DNA of 64,000 bases from Acidobacteriaceae bacterium dw_441 (lineage in GTDB: Bacteria; Acidobacteriota; Terriglobia; Terriglobales; Acidobacteriaceae): the NCBI GenBank assembly GCA_018449715.1, contig JAAVVA010000001.1:930001-994000 (forward strand), written 5' to 3'. Under the pieces are notes generated by a model that saw only the letters and a program-made list of their open reading frames with translations, was not told where the DNA came from and ran no database searches. Below, in pieces: positions 1 through 6,818 of this stretch (within the stretch, counting starts at the first letter, position 1; the number at the start of each line of letters is the position of its first letter). A program made the position numbers and the translations under genes.

Positions 1-81
1 ACTTTCATGTGCGGCGGTTGCGTTCCCGGCGATTTGGGTTCAGGCTTCATGCGATTATGATAATCCCGGATATGAGGGGAT

Positions 82-345
82 ATGGACGATAAACATGCAG
101 AGATAGTAATCAAGGGGCTGTTGGGCGAACTGAAGAAAAGCTGGGAATTTGCGGCAGCACAAAAATCAGTCATTTCCCAATATGTTGGCGACAGCTGGGA
201 CACAGAGATTGCAGATCGACAAAAGCTTTTGAAGATTTCGCCGGACGATCTAGAGCGTCTCTTTGATCTTGTAACATTAGGCGCTCCAGAAAGTAATCCG
301 TTAGAGGGCTGGGAGGCTGTAGTTCGTCGGTTACTTGACGATTAG
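82..345 (+). CDS. hypothetical protein, 87 aa
   Basis: A small acidic, mostly helical protein that I do not recognise. It has no signal peptide, membrane segment or Cys motif. The start is the first ATG; a GAGGGG stretch lies only 2 nt upstream, so the ribosome site is poorly spaced and the start is uncertain. It sits in the AT-richer accessory patch at the left end of the window, ahead of another unknown gene on the same strand. Size and charge would suit an immunity-type or other accessory protein, but that is only a guess. Confidence 0.55.
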   Translation: MDDKHAEIVIKGLLGELKKSWEFAAAQKSVISQYVGDSWDTEIADRQKLLKISPDDLERLFDLVTLGAPESNPLEGWEAVVRRLLDD

Positions 346-478
346 GGGCAGAAACTTCCAAAATAGGCGGCGTTTTCATGTCTTGCATTTCCTAGGGTTT
401 ATATTCTCCCGTAAACAGGGAGGTAAGTTTGAAATTTATATATGGATTGTCATGGGCTTCTGCTAGATTTTCTGTTCT

Positions 479-913
479 ATGGCTTTTCCGTATGCCCATT
501 ACTTTGAGTGCCCTGAGTGCTCCGCGACCATTCTTCTCCCGCCTCAAAGCCCATTAGGAAAATATGAGCATCTACAATATCAACCCAGCAGTACTTGGCC
601 TCCAGTTTTTCTATGCACTCAGACCGAAAGTTGGTACGACGCTCAATCACTTCGCATCCGTCGGGCAATAAAAGAGACGATGGCCCCAGACTTACAGTTA
701 GGGATTTGGCACTTCGAATCTTTATGTGGCCACAAAAACTGCGAAAGGAAGCATTGGTTATTTGCCACCTGTAGCGCCAAAGTGTCCAAAATTGTCGCCA
801 TTGAAAAGGTACGCTCTTTAGGGAATCCACCCATTCCTTGCAATGCAAGACACTACTTTGAATGGAATGGTGGCGAGATAAGAGCGGATTGGTTAGAGGC
901 GCATTTTTCTTGA
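479..913 (+). CDS. hypothetical Cys-rich protein, possible zinc site
   Basis: 144 residues, not recognised. A CPEC motif at residues 11-14 and a CGHKNC cluster near residue 85, with nearby His residues, suggest a structural zinc site. There is no signal peptide or membrane segment, so it is probably cytoplasmic. The 133-base gap before it is AT-rich and shows no clear terminator. Codon use is AT-richer than the flagellar genes further on, as for its neighbours. The minus-strand frame over the same bases is less protein-like and was left out. Confidence 0.55.
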   Translation: MAFPYAHYFECPECSATILLPPQSPLGKYEHLQYQPSSTWPPVFLCTQTESWYDAQSLRIRRAIKETMAPDLQLGIWHFESLCGHKNCERKHWLFATCSAKVSKIVAIEKVRSLGNPPIPCNARHYFEWNGGEIRADWLEAHFS

Positions 914-986
914 TTGCGGATATCATTTCAGCAGGAAATTACACCCATATGCGGGGCGCGTCTAGGGATTTTTAGTGGAGAATCCT

Positions 987-1394
987 TCAATTTCTTACAT
1001 GAACCGTTTTATCTAAAAAAGCCATCGTATTGGCGGCGCACGTCGCAATTTGCGCTCCTCCGCAGATAAGAGCATAGTTTCCTCTATACTCGTTTTCCCA
1101 TGTAAAGACCACGCTGAACGCTATGAGATTAGCTAATGGGCCAGTGTCTGCTGCTGGTCCTGCCGATACGTAAATAACCCAATCAAAGGCAGGTCTTCCA
1201 TTTACGTCTCGATCTGATTCTTGAGCTTCGGTATAGCGCGGACTCGAAGCCAAAATATCTCGAAACTTAGTTGCATACTGGCTAGCTAGCGTGGAATCGC
1301 AATCGCACTGAAATGCCACTCTCGTCTTCTGAGCTTTTGCCGGAAGAGCAATCCCTGCGGAAATGATCGCTATTACAAGTAATCGCCGAAACAT
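987..1394 (-). CDS. secreted hypothetical protein
   Basis: 135 residues with a clear Sec signal peptide: basic MFRR start, hydrophobic stretch to about residue 18 and an Ala-x-Ala-like cleavage region (PAKA). The mature part carries four Cys (CDC near residue 30, two more near residue 110), which could form disulfides in the periplasm. It starts 2 nt after the stop of the upstream gene at 1397-1816, so the two are almost certainly one transcript and may work together. No family recognised. Confidence 0.65.
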   Translation of the reverse strand: MFRRLLVIAIISAGIALPAKAQKTRVAFQCDCDSTLASQYATKFRDILASSPRYTEAQESDRDVNGRPAFDWVIYVSAGPAADTGPLANLIAFSVVFTWENEYRGNYALICGGAQIATCAANTMAFLDKTVHVRN

Positions 1395-1396
1395 AT

Positions 1397-1816
1397 TTAC
1401 TTGGCCACCTGATGTTTCATGCCGTCTACAATCCGCTCCGCGACCTTGCTGAGACCACCTTTACGGAAATGAGGAAGTAGAATCGAACGATCTCCGGCAT
1501 CCATCGCCCATACGATGGCTTTATTCTGAACCTGAATTAACTGGACATTGGCCTCGTTCTTATCCTTGCCACCCCACGCGGTGTTGTACCAATGGTCATC
1601 CTGCTTAAGGCTAAGGCCGGTCATGACATAATCCGCATCTTTGTCGTCAGCTACGACCAAGACCTTGACGTGCTGTTTCAGGATTTCGGCAGTAATAAAA
1701 CCGTCGAGATTCCCTTCCATTGGAGCAACAAAGACCTTTGAACCGCTCGGGATGCCCTGAGCGTGACCTGCCAAAGCGCAGAAACCGAACATTACCGCAA
1801 TAAGCAACCTCTTCAT
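1397..1816 (-). CDS. secreted hypothetical protein
   Basis: 139 residues with a Sec signal peptide (basic MKR, hydrophobic core, AGHA cleavage region near residue 19). The mature part has alternating strands and helices and the segment VFVAPMEGNLDGFITAEI, which recalls small periplasmic proteins that sense or bind other envelope components, but I cannot name the family. It is the first gene of a two-gene minus-strand unit and is divergent from the regulator at 1889. A perfect 14-bp palindrome lies 24 bp upstream of its start, so that regulator probably controls it. Confidence 0.65.
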   Translation of the reverse strand: MKRLLIAVMFGFCALAGHAQGIPSGSKVFVAPMEGNLDGFITAEILKQHVKVLVVADDKDADYVMTGLSLKQDDHWYNTAWGGKDKNEANVQLIQVQNKAIVWAMDAGDRSILLPHFRKGGLSKVAERIVDGMKHQVAK

Positions 1817-1839
1817 GGCCGCAATTCTCCCTCCTTAGT

Positions 1840-1888
1840 CCAACTATAGTTGGGATTTCATTCCCAGCTTAGCCCCACGATAGTTGGG
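1840..1888. promoter_or_regulatory. probable operator of XRE regulator (palindrome plus half-site)
   Basis: CCAACTATAGTTGG at 1840-1853 is a perfect 14-bp palindrome. Its right half recurs as TAGTTGGGAT at 1881-1890, running into the regulator's ATG at 1889. The site fills the gap between two divergent genes. This is the usual layout for a Cro/C1-type autorepressor. The assignment to the 1889 regulator is inferred from position. Confidence 0.6.
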
Positions 1889-2104
1889 ATGGCAAGGGAT
1901 ATCTGCATCGCGGTTGGGGAGCGCATTCGGGAACTCAGAACGAAGCGCGGTTGGCGGCAGATTGACTTGGCAGAATCGGCGGGAATCAGTGAAAATTATG
2001 TCTCCGATCTGGAGACAGGGAAGAAGGAGATCTGTATACGAACGCTGGAAACCGTCGCTGGCGCTCTAGGTCTCTCTATTTCGGATTTCCTGAAGGGCGT
2101 TTAG
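1889..2104 (+). CDS. XRE-family (Cro/C1 HTH) transcriptional regulator
   Basis: 71 residues that are essentially one HTH_3 domain: helix-turn-helix at about residues 20-45 (QIDLAESAGISENYVSDLE) and the family signature ETGKK after it. An upstream in-frame ATG at 1850 lies inside the palindrome. I chose 1889 because it gives a protein of exactly the same length as the paralogue at 2439-2654, with the same MA-x-DIC start. With no effector domain it should act as a dimeric DNA-binding repressor. It probably regulates itself and the divergent secreted-protein pair. Confidence 0.85.
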   Translation: MARDICIAVGERIRELRTKRGWRQIDLAESAGISENYVSDLETGKKEICIRTLETVAGALGLSISDFLKGV

Positions 2105-2122
2105 CGGTTTTTTGGAGCCGGA

Positions 2123-2374
2123 TTACAGCAGATACTTTCTAATCCGTTCCCACCATCTCTGCTTTACCGATATAACCTCTGGGCATTCCGCGAATACCTC
2201 CCGGTTGAGGCGCATGAGCATCAGGGCGGCTTCGGCATCTGCTCGACCGCCATCTTTCGAGGCCATTAGTACGTAGGAATCCATCAGATACTCGATCGCG
2301 TGACCAAGAATCTCCAATGCGCGCCCTTGTTCGCGGGAAGGACGGCGGGTAACCACGGTTTTAGGTAGAGGCAT
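2123..2374 (-). CDS. hypothetical protein divergent from XRE regulator
   Basis: 83 residues from the ATG at 2374; a TTG at 2398 would add eight residues but lies inside the inverted repeat at 2388-2407. The middle is a helical Ala/Met/Leu-rich stretch with charged flanks and a Trp-Trp-Glu-Arg tail. No known domain. It ends 19 bp after the XRE gene at 1889-2104 and is divergent from the second XRE gene at 2439. It may be the target of the second regulator, mirroring the arrangement of the first. Confidence 0.55.
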   Translation of the reverse strand: MPLPKTVVTRRPSREQGRALEILGHAIEYLMDSYVLMASKDGGRADAEAALMLMRLNREVFAECPEVISVKQRWWERIRKYLL

Positions 2375-2387
2375 AACGGGCCGATCA

Positions 2388-2425
2388 ATGTAAGCCAAAG
2401 CTTACATGTAGTCCGTAGCTTACAT
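2388..2425. promoter_or_regulatory. probable operator of second XRE regulator
   Basis: ATGTAAGC at 2388-2395 and GCTTACAT at 2400-2407 form a perfect 8-bp inverted repeat with a 4-nt spacer. The right arm is repeated exactly at 2418-2425, 14 bp before the regulator's start codon. The sequence differs from the operator of the first regulator, so the two paralogues probably have distinct specificities. Function is inferred from its place between divergent genes. Confidence 0.6.
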
Positions 2426-2438
2426 CCATTCTTTCCAT

Positions 2439-2654
2439 ATGGCAACGGATATCTGCGTTCGTATCGGACGGCGTATCCGGGTTCTCAGAACCCAGAAGGG
2501 GTGGACGCAGGCCATGCTGGCCGACCACGCGGAACTGGCGCGAGAACACCTGTCAGAACTGGAAAATGGGAAGAAAGAAATTGGAGCGAGGACGCTGGAG
2601 CGGATTACGAAAGCGCTCGGCGTGAAACTGACTCAGTTCTTCGATGGAATATGA
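2439..2654 (+). CDS. XRE-family (Cro/C1 HTH) transcriptional regulator, paralogue
   Basis: 71 residues, a single HTH_3 domain that lines up end to end without gaps with the regulator at 1889-2104. Shared features are DIC near the start, IR-x-LRT before the domain, GW, the ENGKKEI/ETGKKEI motif and a TLE helix. The recognition helix differs (AELAREHLSELE against AGISENYVSDLE), in line with the two different inverted repeats. No effector or dimer-extension domain is present. Probably a repressor of its own gene and the divergent 2123-2374 gene. Confidence 0.85.
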   Translation: MATDICVRIGRRIRVLRTQKGWTQAMLADHAELAREHLSELENGKKEIGARTLERITKALGVKLTQFFDGI

Positions 2655-2783
2655 AGTCACGGTGCATCTCTATCTCAAAGTCCATGCAAAGCCTCTAGGC
2701 TGAATTTCCCTTGCAACATGGATGGCCTATCGTGTTTTCTTTATTTATTTCCAAATTTCGAAAAGCGATAGGAAGACACTACA

Positions 2784-3692
2784 TTGCCCGACAACAACGA
2801 CAACGAGGAAGAAAGTCCACTTCACTATGAAAGCGGAATACCCGTATTTGGTCCTTCTCCTCAAGATGAGAACACCCAGCGCAGAACTGAACGCAAAGCC
2901 CAGCATGCCTATGAAGAAAGGCAAATAAGCATCCAGTCCGGGATGCTTCTGACTCAAATAGCACTTGTTGTGTTCGGGATTATTGGCGGGGGAATAAGTA
3001 TTTATCAGGCATATACTGCCCACGTCAGCGCTGATGCTTCCATCATTTCTGCCCAAGCAGCCCAGAGTGCGGCTGATACAGCGAGAGAGGGGCTTCAGGA
3101 AACCAGAAATGAATCTCGGTCTTCCAACGATCAATTTAAATCTCAACTTGGCAGACTGGATGCCAGTATCAAAGCAGCACAAGAACAAGCTACCGCAACT
3201 CATGAATTCGCGATCCAAGCTCAGCGGTCGGCTGACTATGCCAAACAATCTATAGATACTTCGGTCGCTTCCGAACGTCCATGGGTGGGAGTGACTACCT
3301 TTTACGTTGAATCCCACGCCGAAGGACAAACGGCTAAAGCGCATTTTATCCTCGGTAACACCGGAAAGAGACCCGCGAGCACCACCGTACGAGTAACGAG
3401 GAGAACATTCAACTCGTTGCCGCCGTCCCCCTTTGCTGGCGATAATAATCCGACAAGCGTTGCATTCCTTTTGCCCGGCGCAACGGCTAGTACGATTTAT
3501 AATTATGAGTTTCCCTTGGGATTCATCCAATCTTCGAAAAGAAGCCATTCGAACGAGTTTTTTATTGCCGAAATAATCTATACGGACGTTGAGACTGGCG
3601 TAGCTTACATTACCCACTATTGCTCGTTTTTTGATCCTTCGAACACGGATGTCCCCTTCCCCTTGTGCACTCGCTATAACGACGCAAAATAA
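2784..3692 (+). CDS. membrane-anchored coiled-coil protein, unknown function
   Basis: 302 residues. A charged N-terminal tail of about 50 residues precedes one membrane segment at about 52-76, then an Ala/Gln/Ser-rich coiled coil at about 85-165, then a beta-rich domain that begins with the SERPWVG motif at about 167. One-TM, coiled-coil proteins followed by a [ST]-x-R-[AP]-W-[VI] domain are widespread and of unknown role. The start is TTG, chosen because GGAAG lies 8 nt upstream and the next ATG would remove the tail and part of the membrane helix. A 357-residue frame on the opposite strand was judged a shadow. Confidence 0.6.
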   Translation: MPDNNDNEEESPLHYESGIPVFGPSPQDENTQRRTERKAQHAYEERQISIQSGMLLTQIALVVFGIIGGGISIYQAYTAHVSADASIISAQAAQSAADTAREGLQETRNESRSSNDQFKSQLGRLDASIKAAQEQATATHEFAIQAQRSADYAKQSIDTSVASERPWVGVTTFYVESHAEGQTAKAHFILGNTGKRPASTTVRVTRRTFNSLPPSPFAGDNNPTSVAFLLPGATASTIYNYEFPLGFIQSSKRSHSNEFFIAEIIYTDVETGVAYITHYCSFFDPSNTDVPFPLCTRYNDAK

Positions 3693-3712
3693 AAGAAGGG
3701 ATATTTTCCACG

Positions 3713-3727
3713 TTTGGCTAAGCCAAA
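3713..3727. repeat. short inverted repeat downstream of coiled-coil gene
   Basis: TTTGGCT and AGCCAAA form a perfect 7-bp inverted repeat with a 1-nt centre. There is no T-run after it, so it is not a typical terminator. It could be an operator for the small gene at 3806 or a transcript-end structure. Confidence 0.35.
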
Positions 3728-3805
3728 TGTATTTATAACTATCGTGTCCGGTCTGTGCCTCAAACAAACTGAGCGTTTTCATGTATTTTTCTTTGAACGT
3801 TGAAT

Positions 3806-4003
3806 ATGAGCAAGTCATTCAAAAAGGAATGCCCGGTCTGCGGAAATATCGTTCTGCTAACGCACGGCGATGTAATCGCATCGGATGGACGATACGAAAA
3901 AGTTTGCCTCAACTGCGGTCACTTGCTAAAAGGCTCTGTTGAGTTCGGTACTGTATCCGGATCAAATGCGCCAATGCCAAAAGATAAGAGCGATCAGGGT
4001 TGA
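3806..4003 (+). CDS. small zinc-ribbon protein
   Basis: 65 residues with two Cys pairs, CPVC near residue 10 and CLNC near residue 35, each followed by Gly, which is a classic zinc ribbon. It is probably cytoplasmic. The ATG at 3806 is preferred over a TTG two codons earlier; no strong ribosome site is seen for either. Its last 95 bases overlap the convergent gene at 3909-4157, which is also a zinc-ribbon protein. Function unknown. Confidence 0.55.
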   Translation: MSKSFKKECPVCGNIVLLTHGDVIASDGRYEKVCLNCGHLLKGSVEFGTVSGSNAPMPKDKSDQG

Positions 4004-4157
4004 TCCATTTCGCTGGTCCGAGATAACCGCAGCCGTGTTCTACTTTTGGCCAAGAAATCTCTAAAAGCGCGTTTGCGTTGACGCCCTCAATCCTCTTTCC
4101 GCATTGGGGACATGGAATATCAACCCATTGCTCAGGATTACGATGTGGGGCTAGCAT
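3909..4157 (-). CDS. small zinc-ribbon protein, convergent overlap
   Basis: 82 residues. CPQC at about residues 16-19 and a later HGCGY segment suggest a zinc-binding fold. A strong purine-rich ribosome site (GAAGGAAGAGGAAGAAC) lies just upstream of the ATG, which supports real translation. The 3' third overlaps the end of the gene at 3806-4003 on the other strand. One of the two could have a shortened real extent. Function unknown. Confidence 0.5.
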   Translation of the reverse strand: MLAPHRNPEQWVDIPCPQCGKRIEGVNANALLEISWPKVEHGCGYLGPAKWINPDRSYLLALAHLIRIQYRTQQSLLASDRS

Positions 4158-4405
4158 AGTTCTTCCTCTTCCTTCTGTGTGAAGTGCATAAACCTCGATA
4201 CTTTTTGGATACCCCAGGCCGTTTCAGGAAAACAGCAGCTTTAGGAGAGGCGATTCCCGAATTGAACGGGGGTGTGTGGAAAAATAGACATTTTCTCTTG
4301 ATGCCCACCGCGCTCATGCACCAAGGTTAGAGCACCGCAGGCGTTTGAACGCGTCAAGAAAACAGTTTTAACAGCGGGCACTGTGTTGCTTCGAAGGAGA
4401 AAAAC
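4158..4405. other. intergenic border between accessory patch and flagellar locus
   Basis: 248 bases without a convincing gene. It contains the ribosome site of the minus-strand gene at its left end and the AAGGAG site of the response regulator at its right end. Base composition rises to the GC-rich level of the rest of the window just after it. No tRNA, attachment-site repeat or integrase is visible. A TTGAAC box with a weak partner lies about 4347-4375, too weak to call as a promoter. Confidence 0.5.
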
Positions 4406-5155
4406 ATGCAAGTTTTGATCGTTGAAGATGATGCTGCCTTGGGCCTGTTTCTACAGAAGGGGTTAAAGCTGGAGGGCCACGATGTGGACTGGGCGGGAGA
4501 TGGGGAGGCGGCGCTCGAGCAGATGCGCGAGCGCCGTCCGGACCTGGTGGTGCTGGACCTGAGCTTGCCGAAAAAGGACGGCATCGAGGTTCTGGAAGAG
4601 ATGCAGGGGCACTTCGGAGATATCTCGGTCATCGTGCTCACGGGGCGCAGCCTGGTCGATGACAGGGTGAAGTGCCTGAACCTGGGAGCGGACGACTGCA
4701 TGTTGAAGCCCTTCAGCTTTCACGAGCTGACGGCGCGATGCAGGGCACTGCTGCGCAGGAAGCAGAGGTTTGCGAACCCGGTGCTGCGGCACGGCGACGT
4801 AGAGCTGAATCGCATGGAGCGCCGCGTGACGCGCAACGGGACCGAGATCGAGCTGACGGGCAAGGAGTTCAGCCTTCTGGAGTATCTGATCCAGCGGTCG
4901 GGACGTTGCTGCAGCCGAGCGGAGCTGCTGGAGCGGGTCTGGCAGATGTCCCCCGAGGCGGGGACGAACGTGGTGGACGTGTATGTGAACTATCTCAGGA
5001 AGAAGCTGGGGCCCGCCGGGCTAGACGATGACGGAGGTCATGCCGTGATCGAGACAGTCAGGGGGGAAGGCTATCGCATGGGCTCGGCGGGAGGAAAGAA
5101 GCTGCCGGGTCGAGTGATTGCTCCAGCGCACGAGGCGGTATGGGCGAGGGCCTGA
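4406..5155 (+). CDS. OmpR/PhoB-type response regulator
   Basis: 249 residues. The receiver domain (1-120) has the acidic pocket E7-D8-D9, phosphoacceptor D51, T79 and K101 all in place. The C-terminal winged helix (about 128-225) is of the Trans_reg_C type, ending in the VRGEGYRMG signature. AAGGAG sits 7 nt before the ATG. It is followed 1 nt later by a stand-alone DHp domain and then by a sigma-54 activator, so it is likely part of a phosphorelay that controls the flagellar genes. No full-length histidine kinase is adjacent. Confidence 0.93.
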   Translation: MQVLIVEDDAALGLFLQKGLKLEGHDVDWAGDGEAALEQMRERRPDLVVLDLSLPKKDGIEVLEEMQGHFGDISVIVLTGRSLVDDRVKCLNLGADDCMLKPFSFHELTARCRALLRRKQRFANPVLRHGDVELNRMERRVTRNGTEIELTGKEFSLLEYLIQRSGRCCSRAELLERVWQMSPEAGTNVVDVYVNYLRKKLGPAGLDDDGGHAVIETVRGEGYRMGSAGGKKLPGRVIAPAHEAVWARA

Positions 5156-5156
5156 G

Positions 5157-5390
5157 ATGGTTATCAATTCGGTGGTCTCGGAAGGTCTGGCAGAGCGGAT
5201 CGATGAGCTCGTGCATGGGATGTGCCAGCCGTTGACGGTGTTGCAGTGCAGGCTGGCGCTGGGAAGCTTGAGCGGTGAGCCGGAGGCGATGCGTTCGGCG
5301 ATTGGCGAGGCACTGAAAGAATGCTCCCGGTTGAACGAGACCGTGTGGGCGATGCGGAAGGTGCTGAAGTCGGCAGAAGGGCAGGAGTAA
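5157..5390 (+). CDS. stand-alone histidine-kinase dimerisation (DHp/HisKA-like) domain
   Basis: 77 residues. The segment from residue 14 (IDELVHGMCQPLTVLQ) matches an H-box, with H20 as the presumed phospho-accepting His and the PLT that normally follows. The rest forms the second helix of a two-helix hairpin. There is no ATP-binding catalytic domain and no sensor part; the ORF stops cleanly. It starts 1 nt after the response regulator and ends 5 nt before the sigma-54 activator, so it is probably co-translated with both. It could be a histidine phosphotransferase linking the two regulators, or a decayed kinase remnant. Confidence 0.65.
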   Translation: MVINSVVSEGLAERIDELVHGMCQPLTVLQCRLALGSLSGEPEAMRSAIGEALKECSRLNETVWAMRKVLKSAEGQE

Positions 5391-5395
5391 TCGAT

Positions 5396-6664
5396 ATGGC
5401 AGGTGGAACGGTTGTGAGCGGAGGAAGAATTGAGGCCGGGCCGCTGTTCAGCGCGGCGCCAGGCCGGAGGGTCGTGCTGGCGAGCGCGGACGCAGGTCTG
5501 CGGGAGCGGTTACGAAGCTCGCTGGTCGGGATGCGGTGGGAGGTCTACGAGGCAGCGGGAGGAGCGGAGGCGATTGCCCGACTGGACGATGTGAGGCCGG
5601 AGGCGCTGCTGATCGATAGCTGGCTTCCCGATCTCGAGGTGAGCGAGTTCACCGGGCAGGTGCGGACGATGTATCCGACGGTGGACCTGATGCGGATGGA
5701 TGGCGGCGCGGAAAGCGATGGAGCCGGAAGGGCGCGGAGTCCGCGGAGGAATGAGCTGCTGCACGCTCTGCGCGAGGCGCAGGATACTCTGGTCGCGACG
5801 GTTCCGGTAATAGCTGCAAATGATACGGCGGCGTGGAATGCTGCTCCTGTGGCAGTGCCGAGTGGGCCGCGTGTGGTTCTTGCGCCGAGGCCTGCGTCTG
5901 AGGCTTTGTTGCCGGAGATGATCGGCGAAAGCGAATCGATGCGAGAGCTGGTGCGGATGATTCGGCTGGTGGCTCCGAGGACGACGACGGTGCTGATCGA
6001 AGGAGAGACGGGCTCGGGCAAGGAGGTCGTCGCGAAGGCGATTCATCGGCTGAGTGAGCGTTCGACAAAGCCGTTTGTCGTGCTGAACTGCGCGGCGATT
6101 CCTGAGGCTTTGCTGGAGGCGGAGTTGTTCGGACATACGCGGGGGGCTTTTACCGGGGCGGTTAGCTCGCGCACGGGACGGATTGAGGCCGCGCATGGAG
6201 GCACTCTGTTTCTCGACGAGATTGGAGAGATGCCGTTGGCGCTGCAGGCGAAGATGTTGCGCTTCCTGGAGTGCGGGGAGTTGCAGCGTGTGGGAGATAA
6301 CGAGCTGACGCGTGTGGATGTTCGCGTGATTGCGGCAACGCATCAGCCGCTGGAGAAGAGGTCGGAGGAAGGGACGTTTCGCCTGGATCTTTATCATCGC
6401 CTCGCTGTCTTTCCGGTGGAGGTTCCAGCGCTACGCGATCGCATGGACGATGTGGAGTTGCTGGCGGAGCATGTACTCGCGGTGATGGGGCAGCGGATGC
6501 CACGCAAGAGGCTTGGAGCATCGGCGGCTACGAAGCTGAAGGAGTATCACTGGCCGGGCAATGTACGCGAGCTGATGCATGTGCTGGAGCGCGCCGCGAT
6601 TCTGGCGGGAGACAGCATGGAGATCGGATCTGAGGAGATTCGGTTTCGGCGTGCGACGCGGTGA
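5396..6664 (+). CDS. sigma-54 activator (FlbD/FleQ-like), degenerate receiver, no HTH
   Basis: 422 residues from the ATG 5 nt after the previous gene. The receiver-like domain (about 24-105) keeps D74 but has ASADA where the acidic pair belongs and no clear conserved Lys. The AAA+ domain (about 175-405) is complete: Walker A GETGSGKE 203-210, GAFTGA loop 250-255, Walker B LFLDE 271-275. The protein ends about 20 residues after the AAA+ domain, so the usual Fis-type DNA-binding domain is missing. It most likely activates the sigma-54 promoters before flgB and fliL. Confidence 0.9.
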   Translation: MAGGTVVSGGRIEAGPLFSAAPGRRVVLASADAGLRERLRSSLVGMRWEVYEAAGGAEAIARLDDVRPEALLIDSWLPDLEVSEFTGQVRTMYPTVDLMRMDGGAESDGAGRARSPRRNELLHALREAQDTLVATVPVIAANDTAAWNAAPVAVPSGPRVVLAPRPASEALLPEMIGESESMRELVRMIRLVAPRTTTVLIEGETGSGKEVVAKAIHRLSERSTKPFVVLNCAAIPEALLEAELFGHTRGAFTGAVSSRTGRIEAAHGGTLFLDEIGEMPLALQAKMLRFLECGELQRVGDNELTRVDVRVIAATHQPLEKRSEEGTFRLDLYHRLAVFPVEVPALRDRMDDVELLAEHVLAVMGQRMPRKRLGASAATKLKEYHWPGNVRELMHVLERAAILAGDSMEIGSEEIRFRRATR

Positions 6665-6751
6665 AAGGATTTTAAGGATCGCTTCCGGCTCTCCCGGGTT
6701 GGAACGATGTGTAACAAAATGCAGTTGCAAGGAAGGATTCAAGTCGCTTAG

Positions 6752-6780
6752 AGCGCTCTCATTCGAGAGCGCTTTTTTTT
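6752..6780 (+). terminator. intrinsic terminator after regulatory operon
   Basis: AGCGCTCTC (6752-6760) pairs perfectly with GAGAGCGCT (6765-6773) across an ATTC loop, followed by eight T. It closes the 4406-6664 regulatory operon directly in front of the flgB promoter. Confidence 0.9.
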
Positions 6781-6795
6781 GGCGCGTGAGATGCA
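6780..6795 (+). promoter_or_regulatory. sigma-54 promoter of flgB operon
   Basis: TGGCGCG-TGAG-ATGCA has the invariant GG and GC exactly 10 nt apart and matches 10 of the 12 fixed positions of TGGCACG-N4-TTGCA. The predicted start at about 6806 leaves the flgB ribosome site (GGAGG, 6807-6811) in the message and a leader of about 13 nt. The -24 element begins on the last T of the upstream terminator. A sigma-54 activator gene ends 115 bp upstream. Confidence 0.75.
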
Positions 6796-6818
6796 TGAGC
6801 AGAAGTGGAGGACTTGCG

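Noticed and set aside
1850..1888. Upstream ATG for the first XRE regulator
   Set aside because: It lies inside the palindromic operator, and the paralogue starts at the position equivalent to 1889.
2745..3818. 357-residue frame antisense to the coiled-coil gene
   Set aside because: Irregular Arg/Ser/Cys composition, no ribosome site and no domain; the plus-strand frame has a clear TM and coiled-coil pattern.
4375..4405. Sigma-54-like GG-N10-GC ahead of the response regulator
   Set aside because: Only GG and TTGC match, and the predicted start would fall after the ribosome site, so it would make an untranslatable message.
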